Assembly (NCBI RefSeq): GCF_000745015.1
Contig: NZ_JQNA01000001.1
Span: 1,814,735 to 1,878,734 of the forward strand
Direction: 5' to 3'
DNA from: Burkholderia sp. 9120
GTDB lineage: Bacteria > Pseudomonadota > Gammaproteobacteria > Burkholderiales > Burkholderiaceae
Length of the DNA stretch: 64,000 nucleotides
The first letter of the stretch is position 1. Each line of letters starts with the position of its first letter. Under the pieces are notes generated by a model, which saw only the letters and a program-made list of their open reading frames with translations, ran no database searches and had not been told where the DNA came from. Below are positions 37,646-48,583 of the stretch, piece after piece. A program made the position numbers and the translations under genes.

Positions 37646-38878
37646 TTAGAAGTTGCCGAGGAACCAGTCCTTCATCCGCGTGAAGACCTGACCCATCGAC
37701 CCCGACTGCACCGCGACCTTGCGGCCGCGCATGCGTTGCGAGCGTCCTTCGACGAGCAGGCCCATTGCCGTCGAGTAGCGCGGGTTGCGCACCACGTCGG
37801 CGAGACCGCCCGCGTATTCCGGCACGCCAATGCGCACCGGCTTCAGGAAAATGTCCTCACCCAGTTCGACCATGCCGAGCATCATCGACGCGCCGCCGGT
37901 CAGCACCACGCCGGAGCTCAGCAGTTCCTCATAACCCGACTCGCGCACCACCTGCTGCACGAGCGAAAACAGTTCTTCGACACGCGGCTCGACCACCGCC
38001 GCCAGTGCCTGGCGCGACAGCGTGCGCGGACCGCGCTCGCCGAGACCCGGCACTTCGATCATTTCGTCCGGATCGGCCAAGGCCTGCTTGGCGATGCCGT
38101 AATCGACCTTGATGTCTTCCGCGTCCGGCGTCGGCGTGCGCAGCGCCATCGCGATGTCGCTGGTGATCTGGTCGCCGGCAATTGGAATCACCGCCGTATG
38201 ACGGATCGCGCCTTCGCTGAAGATCGCAATGTCCGTCGTGCCGCCGCCGATATCGACCAGCACCACGCCGAGTTCCTTCTCGTCTTCGGTCAGCACCGCC
38301 AGCGACGACGCCAGCGGCTGCAAGATCAGATCGTTCACTTCGAGGCCGCAGCGGCGCACGCACTTGACGATGTTCTGCGCCGCGCTGACCGCGCCGGTGA
38401 CGATATGCACCTTCACTTCGAGGCGAATGCCGCTCATGCCGATCGGCTCGCGCACATCTTCCTGACCGTCGATGATGAATTCCTGGGTCAGGATATGCAG
38501 CACCTGCTGATCGGTCGGGATGTTGATCGCCTTGGCCGTTTCGATCACGCGCGCCACGTCGGTCTGCGTGACTTCTTTTTCCTTGATCGCCACCATGCCG
38601 CTCGAATTGAAGCTGCGGATATGGCTGCCGGCGATCCCGGTGAAGACGTTGGTGATCTTGCAGTCGGCCATCAGTTCGGCTTCTTCGAGCGCGCGCTGAA
38701 TCGATTGCACGGTGGCTTCGATATTCACCACCACGCCTTTCTTGAGCCCCTTCGATTCGCTCTGGCCGAGGCCGATCACCTCGTAGTGACCTTCGCCCTT
38801 CAACTCGGCGACGATGGCCACGACCTTCGACGTCCCAATGTCGAGGGCGACCAGCAGATCTTTATAGTCTTTACTCAT
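37646..38878 (-). CDS. ftsA: FtsA, actin-like Z-ring membrane tether
   Basis: FtsA anchors FtsZ to the inner membrane and recruits late division proteins. The 410-residue protein has the actin-family phosphate motifs LVALDIGTSKV (8-18) and VLVDIGGGTTDIAIF (about 205-220), the SHS2 (1C) domain between them, and a C-terminal amphipathic membrane-binding helix TRMKDWFLGNF. It follows ftsQ by 27 bp. Confidence 0.98.
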   Translation of the reverse strand: MSKDYKDLLVALDIGTSKVVAIVAELKGEGHYEVIGLGQSESKGLKKGVVVNIEATVQSIQRALEEAELMADCKITNVFTGIAGSHIRSFNSSGMVAIKEKEVTQTDVARVIETAKAINIPTDQQVLHILTQEFIIDGQEDVREPIGMSGIRLEVKVHIVTGAVSAAQNIVKCVRRCGLEVNDLILQPLASSLAVLTEDEKELGVVLVDIGGGTTDIAIFSEGAIRHTAVIPIAGDQITSDIAMALRTPTPDAEDIKVDYGIAKQALADPDEMIEVPGLGERGPRTLSRQALAAVVEPRVEELFSLVQQVVRESGYEELLSSGVVLTGGASMMLGMVELGEDIFLKPVRIGVPEYAGGLADVVRNPRYSTAMGLLVEGRSQRMRGRKVAVQSGSMGQVFTRMKDWFLGNF

Positions 38879-38905
38879 AGCGTGCTCATTGCGTGTGATG
38901 TCCGT

Positions 38906-39658
38906 TTACTTCTTGCCCTTGTCGGGTTCGCTGATAAAGCGCATGCCAGCGGCACGAATCGCGAAACCGTTCGGATAGCGCAAGTCCGCATACTCGATAT
39001 CCTTTCCCCAACGTTGCGTCACCGCGTTCCACGCCGCGGTCAGGCGCTTGCTGCGATCGAGCAGCGTGTCCTGATTGCGTTCGCGCCCGAGTTCCACCTG
39101 CGTTCCGTTCGACAACTTCACCGTCCACGCATAACGCGGCGACAGCGTCACTTCATCCGGCGTCGCGCCCAGCGGCGCGAACCACTTCTGAAAATCGTGA
39201 TAGCGCGCGACAACTTCTTTGGCCGTGCCGTCCGGACCGTCGAACGCGGGCAGATCTTCTTCGAGCTCGCCCTGGTTCGCCGTGAACAGCTCGCCGTCGA
39301 CGCTCACCAACTGATCGCTACCCCACGTTCCCAGCGGTTTGTACTCCTCCAGCGTGACAGCCAGCGCATTCGGCCAGACACGCCGCACGCTCGCGTGACG
39401 CACCCACGGCATCTGCTCGAACGCCTGCCGCGCGACGTCGAGATCCACCGTGAAAAAATTGCCCTTCAACCGCCCTACTACCCCGGCGCGCACCGTCGGT
39501 GAATTGATGTGCTCGGTGTCACCGTCGATCTGGATTTCGCGCAGCGCGAAATTCGGACGCTGGATCAGCCAGTAACCGCCCGCCGCCAGCAGCACGAGCA
39601 CCAGCAACACGTGCAGCGCGTTGGCGGCGAAATTGAGCTGGCGAACGTTGTTCCACAT
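38906..39658 (-). CDS. ftsQ: FtsQ, bitopic division protein
   Basis: FtsQ joins FtsB and FtsL in the divisome and links cytoplasmic and periplasmic division proteins. The 250-residue protein has a short cytoplasmic start, one membrane helix (ALHVLLVLVLLAAGGYWL, about 14-31), a POTRA domain beginning FALREIQIDGD and a beta domain with MPWVRHASVRRVWPNALAV. The gene order ddl-ftsQ-ftsA confirms the identity. Confidence 0.97.
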   Translation of the reverse strand: MWNNVRQLNFAANALHVLLVLVLLAAGGYWLIQRPNFALREIQIDGDTEHINSPTVRAGVVGRLKGNFFTVDLDVARQAFEQMPWVRHASVRRVWPNALAVTLEEYKPLGTWGSDQLVSVDGELFTANQGELEEDLPAFDGPDGTAKEVVARYHDFQKWFAPLGATPDEVTLSPRYAWTVKLSNGTQVELGRERNQDTLLDRSKRLTAAWNAVTQRWGKDIEYADLRYPNGFAIRAAGMRFISEPDKGKK

Positions 39659-39682
39659 GGTGTTGCTTTCGGGTCGCCCCGG

Positions 39683-40624
39683 TTAGTCCTGCAGCGTCAG
39701 CGCCAACACGCCGACAACCAGATCCTGATAGCTGATGCCCACCGCGCGCGCCGCTTTCGGCGGCAGCGAGTGATCGGTCATGCCAGGCGCCGTGTTCACT
39801 TCCAGAAAATACGCATTGCCGTCCGCGTCCATCATGAAATCGGCGCGGCCCCAGTCGGTGCAGCCGAGCACGTCGAACGCGCGGCGCGCCAGCACTTTCA
39901 GGCGCGCTTCTTCTTCGGGCGCGAGTCCGCACGGAATCAGATACTGCGTGTCGTTCGCGATGTACTTCGCGTGATAGTCGTAGAACTCGCCGGCCGGCAC
40001 GATGCGGATCAGCGGCAGATCGAGATCGCCGGCAATGCACGCGGTGTACTCGCCGCCGCCTTCAATGCTCTTCTCGACCACGACAATCCTGTCGTACTTG
40101 ATCGCTTCCAGTAGCGCGGCCGGCAATGCGTCCGCGCTCTTCACCTTGATCACCGCGACGCTCGACCCTTCGCTCGCCGGCTTCACGAACAACGGCAAGC
40201 CGAGCTTCGCGACGATGTCCCGCGCGCGCGCCGCGTAATCGTCGCCGCGCAGCACGGTTTCGAACGGCGGCGTCGGAATGCCGAGTTGCTGCCACACGAG
40301 CTTGGTGCGGAACTTGTCCAGACCGAGCGCCGAGCCGAGCACGCCGCTGCCGTTGTACTTGATGCCGTAGAAGTCGAGCGCGCCCTGAATCTGGCCGTTC
40401 TCGCCATAACCGCCGTGCAACGCGATGAACGCGCGGTCGAAGCCTTCTGCCTTCAACGCGCCGAGCGGACGCTCGGACGGGTCGAACGGATGCGCGTCGA
40501 TACCCGCGTCGCGCAGTCCTTGCAGCACCAGGCGGCCGGACGTGAGCGACACTTCGCGCTCAGCGGATTCACCGCCGAGAAGTACTGCCACCTTGCCGAA
40601 TTTTTTCGGATCGATACCGCTCAT
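39683..40624 (-). CDS. ddl: D-alanine--D-alanine ligase
   Basis: Ddl makes the D-Ala-D-Ala dipeptide used by MurF. The 313-residue ATP-grasp enzyme has [16 protein letters not shown] at the start, [28 protein letters not shown] and the metal-binding [16 protein letters not shown] at the end. The ATG at 40624, preceded by GAAGG, is preferred over an upstream start at 40663 that would overlap murC. The gap to murC is 1 bp. Confidence 0.97.
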   Translation of the reverse strand: MSGIDPKKFGKVAVLLGGESAEREVSLTSGRLVLQGLRDAGIDAHPFDPSERPLGALKAEGFDRAFIALHGGYGENGQIQGALDFYGIKYNGSGVLGSALGLDKFRTKLVWQQLGIPTPPFETVLRGDDYAARARDIVAKLGLPLFVKPASEGSSVAVIKVKSADALPAALLEAIKYDRIVVVEKSIEGGGEYTACIAGDLDLPLIRIVPAGEFYDYHAKYIANDTQYLIPCGLAPEEEARLKVLARRAFDVLGCTDWGRADFMMDADGNAYFLEVNTAPGMTDHSLPPKAARAVGISYQDLVVGVLALTLQD

Positions 40625-40625
40625 C

Positions 40626-42026
40626 TCACACCTTCGTTTCCTGAGCCAGGCGACCCGGCACACCGCCGATCGAACCCGCGCCCATCGTGATCACCACATC
40701 GCCGGCGCGCACCACTGCTGCGAGCGCGTCCGGCACTTCGTCCACCGAATCGACAAACACCGGTTCGACCTTGCCCGTCACGCGCAGCGCGCGCGCCAAC
40801 GCACGGCCGTCCGCGGCGACGATCGGCGCTTCGCCGGCCGAATAGACTTCGGTCAGCACGAGCGCGTCGACGGTCGACAGCACCTTCACAAAATCTTCGA
40901 AGCAGTCACGCGTGCGCGTGAAGCGGTGCGGCTGGAACGCCAGCACCAGACGCCGGCCCGGAAACGCGCCGCGCGCCGCCGCCACCGTCGCGGCCATTTC
41001 GACCGGGTGATGACCGTAATCGTCGACCAGCGTGTACGTGCCGGCTTTGCCTTCGGTCTCGACCGGCACTTCGCCGTAGCGCTGGAAGCGTCGGCCCACG
41101 CCGTTGAAATCCGCCAGCGCTCGCTGGATATCGGCATCTTTCACTTCAAGTTCAGTCGCAATCGCAATCGCGGCCAGCGCATTCTGAACATTGTGCTCAC
41201 CCGGCAGGTTCAGCACGATGTCGAGCGGCGCCGCATCTTCACGCATGGCGGTGAAATGCATCTTGCCGTCGTGCGCCGTGACGTTGACCGCGCGCACCTG
41301 CGCATCGGGCGCCAGACCGTAACGAATGATCGGCTTCGACACGAACGGCAGGATTTCCTTCACGTTCGGATCGTCGACGCACAGCACCGCGATGCCGTAA
41401 AACGGCAGACGGTGCGTGAACTCGATGAACGCCTGCTTGAGCCGCGCGAAATCGTGGCCGTAGGTGTCCATGTGATCGGCGTCGATGTTCGTGATGACTT
41501 CGATCACCGGGAACAGATTCAGGAAGGACGCATCGGACTCATCCGCCTCGGCGACGATAAAGTCGCCCGTACCCAGACGCGCATTCGCGCCCGCGCTGAT
41601 CAGCCGGCCGCCGATCACGAAGGTCGGGTCGAGCCCGCCCGCCGCCAGCACGCTCGCCACCAGCGAGGTGGTCGTGGTCTTGCCGTGCGTACCGGCAATC
41701 GCAATGCCCTGCTTCAGACGCATCAGTTCGGCAAGCATCACCGCGCGCGGCACGATCGGAATGCGGCGATGACGCGCGGCCAGCACTTCCGGGTTGTCGC
41801 TGCGCACCGCGGTCGAAACGACCACCGCGTTCGCGCCTTCAATGTTCTCCGCCGCATGACCGATCGCGATCCGCGCGCCGAGGTTCGCGAGGCGATCGGT
41901 GATCGCGTTGCTCGTCAGATCCGAGCCGCTTACCTGATAGCCGAGATTGACCAGCACCTCCGCGATGCCGCTCATGCCGACACCGCCGATGCCGACAAAG
42001 TGAATATGTTTGACGATGTGTTTCAT
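40626..42026 (-). CDS. murC: MurC, UDP-N-acetylmuramate--L-alanine ligase
   Basis: MurC adds L-Ala to UDP-MurNAc, the first peptide step of peptidoglycan precursor synthesis. The 466-residue Mur ligase has the nucleotide motif [17 protein letters not shown] (9-25), the ATP loop GTHGKTTTT (112-120), [10 protein letters not shown] and DDYGHHPVE. Length is normal. Its start overlaps the murG stop as ATGA. Confidence 0.98.
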   Translation of the reverse strand: MKHIVKHIHFVGIGGVGMSGIAEVLVNLGYQVSGSDLTSNAITDRLANLGARIAIGHAAENIEGANAVVVSTAVRSDNPEVLAARHRRIPIVPRAVMLAELMRLKQGIAIAGTHGKTTTTSLVASVLAAGGLDPTFVIGGRLISAGANARLGTGDFIVAEADESDASFLNLFPVIEVITNIDADHMDTYGHDFARLKQAFIEFTHRLPFYGIAVLCVDDPNVKEILPFVSKPIIRYGLAPDAQVRAVNVTAHDGKMHFTAMREDAAPLDIVLNLPGEHNVQNALAAIAIATELEVKDADIQRALADFNGVGRRFQRYGEVPVETEGKAGTYTLVDDYGHHPVEMAATVAAARGAFPGRRLVLAFQPHRFTRTRDCFEDFVKVLSTVDALVLTEVYSAGEAPIVAADGRALARALRVTGKVEPVFVDSVDEVPDALAAVVRAGDVVITMGAGSIGGVPGRLAQETKV

Positions 42027-43153
42027 TGCTTTCCTTCTGGGCTCGCGCCCGAAATCGAACCCGCCACAGTCGCGCAGATCTGCGCGACCTGTTCCGTGGC
42101 GTCGGGTTTCGCGAGCGAGCGCGAACGCTCCGCCATCTCCGCGAGACTTGCCCGCGTCTGGCTGCGCAACCAGTCGGCGAGCATTTCCGCCGACAGATCG
42201 CGTTGCTGCACGACCAGCGCCGCGCCGTTACCGGCGAGGAACGCTGCATTGGTTGTTTGATGATCGTCTACTGCAAACGGGAACGGCACGAAGAACGCCG
42301 CCACCCCAACCGCTGAAATCTCCGACACCGTCATTGCGCCCGAACGGCAGATCACCAGATCGGCGTTCGCATACGCGCTGGTCATGTCGTCGATGAACGG
42401 CACGAGTTCGACGCTCGATGACGCGCCCTCGACCGCTTGCAAACCGGCTGCCGCGTAGTTCTCGCGCAGCGCGTCGATATGCTTCGCGCCCGCCTGATGC
42501 ACGATGCGCGGCCGCTCGTTCGGCGCGAGCAACGCCACCGCGCGCGGCACCACTTCATTCAGCGCCGCCGCGCCCAAACTGCCACCCACCACCAGCACAT
42601 TCAGCGGACCGCTGCGTTGCGCGTAGCGTGCTTTGGGTGCAATTGCGCGCGCAAGTTCCTCACGAATCGGATTTCCTGTCCATTCGCCATGCGGCAATGC
42701 ATTCGGGAACGCAACCAGCACGCGCCTGGCGAGCTTCGCGAGCACCTTGTTGGCGAGCCCCGCGATCGAATTCTGTTCATGCAGCACCAGCGGACGACCG
42801 CTCAACGCGGTCATCAAACCGGCCGGAAACGTGATGTAGCCGCCCATGCCGAGCACGACATCCGGCTTCACGCGACGCAGCACGGAAAGACTTTGCGTGC
42901 AGGCGCGCAGCAGATTCAGCGGCAGCATCAGCTTGGTCTTCAGACCTTTGCCGCGCAGTCCGCCGAAGCGCACGTATTCCATCGGGATGCCATGCTTCGG
43001 CACCAGCGTCGCTTCCATGCCCGCAGGATTGCCGAGCCATACGACCTTCCAGCCCCACGCCTGCATCAGGTGCGCGACCGCGAGGCCCGGGAACACGTGT
43101 CCCCCGGTGCCACCGGCCATCACCATCAGCGTGCGTTGCGGCGCTGCGGTCAT
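42023..43153 (-). CDS. murG: MurG, lipid II synthase
   Basis: MurG transfers GlcNAc from UDP-GlcNAc to lipid I at the inner face of the membrane. The 376-residue GT-B enzyme has [18 protein letters not shown] at the start, [10 protein letters not shown] and [13 protein letters not shown], and in the donor domain [16 protein letters not shown] and [13 protein letters not shown]. The start at 43153 overlaps the ftsW stop as ATGA, which rejects the much longer open frame extending to 44257. Confidence 0.98.
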   Translation of the reverse strand: MTAAPQRTLMVMAGGTGGHVFPGLAVAHLMQAWGWKVVWLGNPAGMEATLVPKHGIPMEYVRFGGLRGKGLKTKLMLPLNLLRACTQSLSVLRRVKPDVVLGMGGYITFPAGLMTALSGRPLVLHEQNSIAGLANKVLAKLARRVLVAFPNALPHGEWTGNPIREELARAIAPKARYAQRSGPLNVLVVGGSLGAAALNEVVPRAVALLAPNERPRIVHQAGAKHIDALRENYAAAGLQAVEGASSSVELVPFIDDMTSAYANADLVICRSGAMTVSEISAVGVAAFFVPFPFAVDDHQTTNAAFLAGNGAALVVQQRDLSAEMLADWLRSQTRASLAEMAERSRSLAKPDATEQVAQICATVAGSISGASPEGKQ

Positions 43154-44430
43154 ACCTTCCCTCCGCGCATCAACACCCGGTTCTCGTAATCCACGCGCAT
43201 CAGCACCGCCACCGCGACGCAGTTCAGCAAAATGCCCGAGCCGCCGTAACTGACGAGCGGCAACGTGAGACCTTTGGTCGGCAGCAGGCCGAGGTTCACG
43301 CCCATGTTGATAAAGGTCTGCGCGCCGAACCAGATGCCGATGCCCTTCGCGACCAGGCCCGCGAACGTGCGGTCGAGCGCGAGCGCCTGACGGCCGATCT
43401 CGAACGAACGGCGCACGATCCAGTAGAACATCAGGATCACCACCAGCACGCCGACAAAACCGAGTTCCTCGCCGATCACCGCGAGGATGAAGTCGGTATG
43501 CGCTTCCGGCAGATAGTTGAGTTTCTCGACGCTGCCGCCGAGGCCCACGCCGAACCACTCGCCGCGCCCGAAAGCGATCAGCGAGTGCGTCAATTGATAC
43601 GCCTTGCCCTGCGCGTAACGGTCGTCCCACGGATCGAGGTACGCGAAAATCCGCTCGCGACGCCAGGGCGACGCCCACACCAGCAAGCTGAACGTGCCCA
43701 CCGCCGTGGCAACGAGGCCGCCAAACAGCTTGCCGTTCACGCCGCCGAGGAACAGCACGCCCATTGCGATCGCCGCGATCACCATGAACGCGCCCATGTC
43801 CGGTTCGAGCAGCAGCAACGCGCCGACGAGGCCGACCGCGACCGCCATCGGCAGAAAGCCTTTGGCGAAACTGTGCATGTATTCCTGCTTGCGCACCGTG
43901 TAGTTCGCGGCGTAGATCGTCACCGCGAGCTTCATGATTTCCGACGGCTGCATGTTCGTAATGCCGAGCGGAATCCAGCGGCGCGCGCCGTTCACGCCCT
44001 TGCCGATGTGCGGAATCAGCACGATCACCAGCGCGAACAGCGAGATCAGGAAGAGCTTCGGCGCGTACTTGTCCCACGTCGAGATCGGAACGCGGAACGC
44101 GACGATGCCGATCACCGAGCCGAGCACCACGAACAGAATCTGCCGCGCGAGAAACGCCCAGTCGCGGTACGACGAATACTTCGGCGAATCCGGCATCGCG
44201 ATCGACGCCGAATACACCATCACGACGCCGAGTCCGAGCAGCGCGACGACTACCCACAGCAGCGAGTGATCGTAGTCGAGCATCCGCGAGCGCAGCGGAC
44301 GCACGCCGCTGACGGCGCTCGCCAGCCCGCTGCCCGTGCGGCCACCGACGCGCGCCGCGCCGCCGCCCGAGGCGCCTTCGCCGGCGCCCGCGCCCGCGGT
44401 GCGTGAACCGAAGCGTTCCGACCAGCTCAT
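43150..44430 (-). CDS. ftsW: FtsW, septal peptidoglycan glycosyltransferase
   Basis: FtsW is the SEDS-family glycosyltransferase that polymerises septal glycan with FtsI. The 426-residue polytopic protein has about ten helices, [38 protein letters not shown] and the C-terminal [13 protein letters not shown]. The first 40 or so residues are a Gly/Ala/Arg-rich cytoplasmic extension before the first helix. The start at 44430 overlaps the murD stop as ATGA. Confidence 0.97.
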   Translation of the reverse strand: MSWSERFGSRTAGAGAGEGASGGGAARVGGRTGSGLASAVSGVRPLRSRMLDYDHSLLWVVVALLGLGVVMVYSASIAMPDSPKYSSYRDWAFLARQILFVVLGSVIGIVAFRVPISTWDKYAPKLFLISLFALVIVLIPHIGKGVNGARRWIPLGITNMQPSEIMKLAVTIYAANYTVRKQEYMHSFAKGFLPMAVAVGLVGALLLLEPDMGAFMVIAAIAMGVLFLGGVNGKLFGGLVATAVGTFSLLVWASPWRRERIFAYLDPWDDRYAQGKAYQLTHSLIAFGRGEWFGVGLGGSVEKLNYLPEAHTDFILAVIGEELGFVGVLVVILMFYWIVRRSFEIGRQALALDRTFAGLVAKGIGIWFGAQTFINMGVNLGLLPTKGLTLPLVSYGGSGILLNCVAVAVLMRVDYENRVLMRGGKV

Positions 44431-45941
44431 ATCATCGTCCCCCGTTCGGCCGCGATGTCTTCCACCGTGCCGCGAAATACTTCGGCGCGGTGCGCGTAAC
44501 CCGTGAACATGTCGAAGCTCGCGCAGGCCGGCGACAGCAGCACGGCGTCGCCCGGTTGCGCCAGCGCGGCGGCGGCACGCGTCGCGTCTTCTAGTGTGGC
44601 GTGGTCCGTCAGCGCGATGCCGGTGTGTTCCAGCGCGGCCCGAATCTGCGGCGCGTCGCGGCCGATCAGCATCACGGCACGACACCAGCGCATGACCGGC
44701 GCGGCGAGCGGATCGAACTCCTGGCCCTTGCCGTCGCCGCCAGCGATCAGCACCACGCGTTGCGCGAGGCCGTCGAGCGCGGCAACCGTTGCGCCGACAT
44801 TGGTGCCCTTGCTGTCGTCCACGTAATCGATGCCTTCGATCGACGCGATCAATTCCACCCGATGCGGCTCGCCACGGTATTCACGCAGACCGTGCAGCAG
44901 CGGTGCGCCCGGCAGGCCGACGGCGCGCGTGAGCGCGTACGCGGCCAGCGCGTTCGCGGCATTGTGCAAACCGCGAATGCGCAAGGCGTCCGCCGGCATC
45001 AAGCGCTTCAGCGCGATATTCGGCAGCGCCGCGACTGCGTTCTTGCGACGGCGCTTGGGCACCGGCTCATCGCTCGCGTCGCGGTCATGCGCTTCGACCA
45101 GCCAGACAATGCCGTTCTCGCGCAGCAAACCGTAGTCGCCGTCGTTCTTCGGCTCGGTGACGCCGAACGTCACGACCTCGGCCTCGCTCTCTCCCGAAGG
45201 CACGAGCGACATCACCCGCGCGTCGTCGCGATTCAGCACGCGTACCGTTTGCGGTCCGAAGATGCGGCCTTTCGCGGCGGCATACGCATCGAGCCCGCCG
45301 TGCCAGTCCAGATGGTCTTGCGTAATGTTCAGCACCGCGGCCGCGTCCGGTGCGAACGTGTGCGCGGTTTCGAGCTGGAAGCTCGACAGTTCCAGCACCC
45401 ACACGTCGGGCAGCGCGGTGTTGTCGATCGCTTCGCTGAGCTTGTCGAGCAGCGACGGGCTGATGTTGCCCGCCACCGCGACCTTCTTGCCGGCGCGTTC
45501 GCACAGCAGGCCGGTCAGGCTCGTGGTGGTGGTCTTGCCGTTGGTGCCGGTAATCGCGATCACCTTCGGCGCGTAGCCGCTTTCGCCGAGCGTCTGCAAC
45601 GCCAGCGAGAACAGTTCGAGTTCGCCCCACACGGGAATGCCTTGCTCGCGCGCGGCGCTAATCAGCGGCAGCAGATCGGCGGCGAGCGGCGACAGACCCG
45701 GGCTGATCGTCACGAGTTCGATACCGTCGAGCAACGCCGGCGAAAACGCGCCGCCGACGAATTCGGCATCGACGCGGTGCGCTTCCAGCGCGGACAGGTT
45801 CGGCGGCACCTCGCGCGTATCGGCCACACGCAGCCGACAGCCGTGCCGCGCGCACCAGCGCGCCATCGCGAGACCGGATTCACCCAGTCCCAGCACGAGC
45901 ACCATCGGCTTTTGCCGATCCCGAAACTTCTCGCCGAACAT
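44427..45941 (-). CDS. murD: MurD, UDP-MurNAc-L-Ala--D-glutamate ligase
   Basis: MurD adds D-Glu to the precursor. The 504-residue Mur ligase has [18 protein letters not shown] loop GTNGKTTTT (132-140), [15 protein letters not shown] and [17 protein letters not shown]. It is somewhat longer than E. coli MurD (438), the extra being an inserted segment near 290-310 with a run of basic residues (KRRRKN). It ends in an ATGA overlap with ftsW. Confidence 0.97.
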   Translation of the reverse strand: MFGEKFRDRQKPMVLVLGLGESGLAMARWCARHGCRLRVADTREVPPNLSALEAHRVDAEFVGGAFSPALLDGIELVTISPGLSPLAADLLPLISAAREQGIPVWGELELFSLALQTLGESGYAPKVIAITGTNGKTTTTSLTGLLCERAGKKVAVAGNISPSLLDKLSEAIDNTALPDVWVLELSSFQLETAHTFAPDAAAVLNITQDHLDWHGGLDAYAAAKGRIFGPQTVRVLNRDDARVMSLVPSGESEAEVVTFGVTEPKNDGDYGLLRENGIVWLVEAHDRDASDEPVPKRRRKNAVAALPNIALKRLMPADALRIRGLHNAANALAAYALTRAVGLPGAPLLHGLREYRGEPHRVELIASIEGIDYVDDSKGTNVGATVAALDGLAQRVVLIAGGDGKGQEFDPLAAPVMRWCRAVMLIGRDAPQIRAALEHTGIALTDHATLEDATRAAAALAQPGDAVLLSPACASFDMFTGYAHRAEVFRGTVEDIAAERGTMI

Positions 45942-45965
45942 CGCCTGCTTCCCTTAGAACCTGCT

Positions 45966-47135
45966 TTAACGCAACTTGAGCGTGGACAAACCGAACAGAC
46001 ACAACATGAGCGTGATGATCCAGAAGCGCACAACGACTTGCGTTTCCTTCCAGCCCGACAATTCGAAATGGTGGTGCAGCGGCGCCATCTTGAAGAGACG
46101 CCGCCCTTCGCCGAAACGGCGCTTGGTGAATTTGAACCACGTGACCTGCAACATCACGGACAGCGTCTCGGCGACGAAAATGCCGCCCATGATGAAGAGC
46201 ACGATTTCTTGACGCACGATCACCGCGACCGTGCCGAGCGCGCCGCCGAGTGCCAGCGCGCCGACGTCGCCCATGAACATCTGCGCCGGATGCGTGTTGA
46301 ACCAGAGGAACGCGAGCCCGGCTCCGCCCATCGCCGAACAGAAGATCAGCAATTCCCCCGCGCCGGCGATATGCGGGAACAGCAGGTACTTCGAGTAGAC
46401 CGAGCTGCCCATCACATAGGCGAACACGCCGAGCGACGCACCCACCAGCACGACCGGCATGATCACGAGGCCGTCGAGGCCGTCGGTGAGATTGACCGCA
46501 TTGCTCGAACCGACAATCACCAGATACGTCAGCACGATGAAGCCCCACACGCCGAGCGGATAGCTGATCGACTTGACGAACGGCAGCATCAGATCGGCGC
46601 GCGCCGGCAAGCCCATCGACAAACCACTGCGCACCCACGCCATGAACAGGTCGTAGACCCGCACGTTGTTCGCTTCGGACACGCTGAACGCCAGATAGAC
46701 CGCCGCGAACAGGCCGATCACCGACTGCCAGAAATACTTTTCGCGCGACGACATGCCGCGCGGGTCTTTGTAGACCACCTTGCGGTAATCGTCGACCCAG
46801 CCGATCACGCCGAAGCCGAACGTAACCAGCATCACGATCCAGATGAAGCGGTTGGTCAAATCGGCCCACAGCAGCGTGGCCACCGCGATGCCGAGCAGAA
46901 TCAGCACGCCGCCCATGGTCGGGGTGCCCGATTTGATGAGGTGCGATTGCGGACCGTCTTTACGAACGGCCTGACCGACCTTCATCGCGGTCAGCTTACG
47001 AATCACCGCCGGGCCGCAGACGAGCCCGATCAGCAGCGCGGTGATGGTGGCCATCACCGCACGGAATGTCAGATAACTGAACACGCGCAAGAAGCTTGCG
47101 TCATTCTGCAGCCATTGCGCCAGCGCCAGTAGCAT
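45966..47135 (-). CDS. mraY: MraY, phospho-MurNAc-pentapeptide translocase
   Basis: MraY transfers phospho-MurNAc-pentapeptide to undecaprenyl phosphate, making lipid I. The 389-residue membrane enzyme has about ten helices, the catalytic Asp-rich [25 protein letters not shown] and the C-terminal [21 protein letters not shown] lies before the ATG. It is 24 bp from murD and 17 bp from murF, as in most dcw clusters. Confidence 0.98.
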   Translation of the reverse strand: MLLALAQWLQNDASFLRVFSYLTFRAVMATITALLIGLVCGPAVIRKLTAMKVGQAVRKDGPQSHLIKSGTPTMGGVLILLGIAVATLLWADLTNRFIWIVMLVTFGFGVIGWVDDYRKVVYKDPRGMSSREKYFWQSVIGLFAAVYLAFSVSEANNVRVYDLFMAWVRSGLSMGLPARADLMLPFVKSISYPLGVWGFIVLTYLVIVGSSNAVNLTDGLDGLVIMPVVLVGASLGVFAYVMGSSVYSKYLLFPHIAGAGELLIFCSAMGGAGLAFLWFNTHPAQMFMGDVGALALGGALGTVAVIVRQEIVLFIMGGIFVAETLSVMLQVTWFKFTKRRFGEGRRLFKMAPLHHHFELSGWKETQVVVRFWIITLMLCLFGLSTLKLR

Positions 47136-47152
47136 GCTTCGGTCCTTCTAGT

Positions 47153-48583
47153 TCAATGTGCGGCGGGCGTCGTGCCCGCTGCGTTGGGTTGTGGACTCGT
47201 CACGGCGTCCACCACGCGTTCCATTTGCATGAAGCGCGAGCCTTTCACGAGAAGCGTTGCCGCAGGACCGAAACCGGCCTGCTGCAATTGCACGACCAGC
47301 GTGCCGACATCGGGCACGTGGTGCGCGTCCGCGCCATACGCGGTGCAGGCGTCGCGCGAGGCGTCGCCCATGGCGTACAGCGCGTCGATACCGCGTTCCT
47401 TCGCGTAGGCACCGATTTCGCGATGAAACGCCGGACCGTTGTCGCCGACTTCACCCATGTCGCCCATTACCAGCACGCGCGGCGAGGCGCACGACGCGAG
47501 CACGTCGATCGCGGCGCGCATCGAGTCGGGATTGGCGTTGTAGGTGTCGTCGATCACGGTGGCGCCGGTCAGCGCACCGACGGCCGCCCGCTTGACCTGC
47601 AAGCGGCCTTTCACAGCGCCGAACGATTCGAGACCGCGCTTGATCGCGTCGAGCGAAACGCCTGCAGCCAATGCGGCAGAAGTCGCGGCCAATGCGTTGT
47701 GCGCGTTGTGATTGCCGAGCACTTGAAGCGTGACGTCGACGTGACCTGCCGGCGTGTCGATGCGCAACACGTTGCCGTCGAACGTACCTTTGACGGCGGC
47801 TTTGGTCACGCGCTCGGCGGAGTTCAGCGCGAAGTCCATGATGCGGCTGCCGGTGGCGGCCACGCGCCAGATGCTCGCGTAGGCGTCGTCGGCCGGGAAC
47901 ACGGCCACGCCTTCCGGCGACAGGGTGTGAATCACGCTAGCGTGTTCGAGCGCGACCGCTTCGACGGTCGCCATAAATTCCTGATGCTCGCGCTGCGCGT
48001 TGTTCACCACCGCGACGGTCGGCTCGGCGAGCTTCGCCAGCAATGAGGTTTCGCCCGGATGGTTCATGCCGAGTTCGACCACCGCCAACTGATGCGCGGC
48101 TTGCAGACGGAACAGCGTGAGCGGCAAGCCGATGTCGTTATTGAAGTTGCCGGCCGTGGCGAGCCGGTTTTGCTCACCCACGGCGGCGGCGAAGATCGAC
48201 GCGATCATTTCCTTGACCGTGGTCTTGCCGTTGCTGCCCGTTACCGCGACGAGCGGCAGACTGAACCGGCGACGCCAACCGCGCGCGAGCGCGCCGAGCG
48301 CAACGCGCGTATCGGTCGTCACGAGCAGCGACGGCACGGTCCAGTCGGCCGGCGCGCGCGTAATCAGCGCGGCCGTGACGTTGCGCGCCGCGACTTGCGG
48401 CAGGAAGTCGTGCGCGTCGAAACGCTCGCCCTTGATCGCGATGAACAGATCGCCCGCGCCGGCGCTGCGGCTGTCGGTCGACACGCGCTCGAAAGTCACG
48501 CTGTCGTCGCCGAGTACGGTGGCGCCCGGAATTAGCGCGGCGGCTTCACGCAGCGAGAACATGGCATTTCCTGACTGGCTCAT
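47153..48583 (-). CDS. murF: MurF, D-Ala-D-Ala adding enzyme
   Basis: MurF adds D-Ala-D-Ala to the UDP-MurNAc-tripeptide. The 476-residue Mur ligase has FERVSTDSRSAGAGDLFIAI, ATP loop GSNGKTTVK (116-124), VVELGMNHPGE and VIDDTYNANPDSM. The ATG at 48583 overlaps the murE stop as ATGA; an in-frame ATG at 48562 preceded by AGGAA is an alternative that would drop seven residues. Confidence 0.97.
   Translation of the reverse strand: MSQSGNAMFSLREAAALIPGATVLGDDSVTFERVSTDSRSAGAGDLFIAIKGERFDAHDFLPQVAARNVTAALITRAPADWTVPSLLVTTDTRVALGALARGWRRRFSLPLVAVTGSNGKTTVKEMIASIFAAAVGEQNRLATAGNFNNDIGLPLTLFRLQAAHQLAVVELGMNHPGETSLLAKLAEPTVAVVNNAQREHQEFMATVEAVALEHASVIHTLSPEGVAVFPADDAYASIWRVAATGSRIMDFALNSAERVTKAAVKGTFDGNVLRIDTPAGHVDVTLQVLGNHNAHNALAATSAALAAGVSLDAIKRGLESFGAVKGRLQVKRAAVGALTGATVIDDTYNANPDSMRAAIDVLASCASPRVLVMGDMGEVGDNGPAFHREIGAYAKERGIDALYAMGDASRDACTAYGADAHHVPDVGTLVVQLQQAGFGPAATLLVKGSRFMQMERVVDAVTSPQPNAAGTTPAAH

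Noticed and set aside
40425..42260. 611-codon + strand open frame opposite murC and ddl
   Set aside because: Antisense shadow of conserved Mur genes, rich in Arg, His and Asp.
44601..47132. Very long open frame (843 codons) on the + strand antisense to murD and mraY
   Set aside because: It is a high-GC shadow: the - strand genes are conserved Mur/MraY proteins, while the antisense product is an Arg/His/Gln-rich string without domains.
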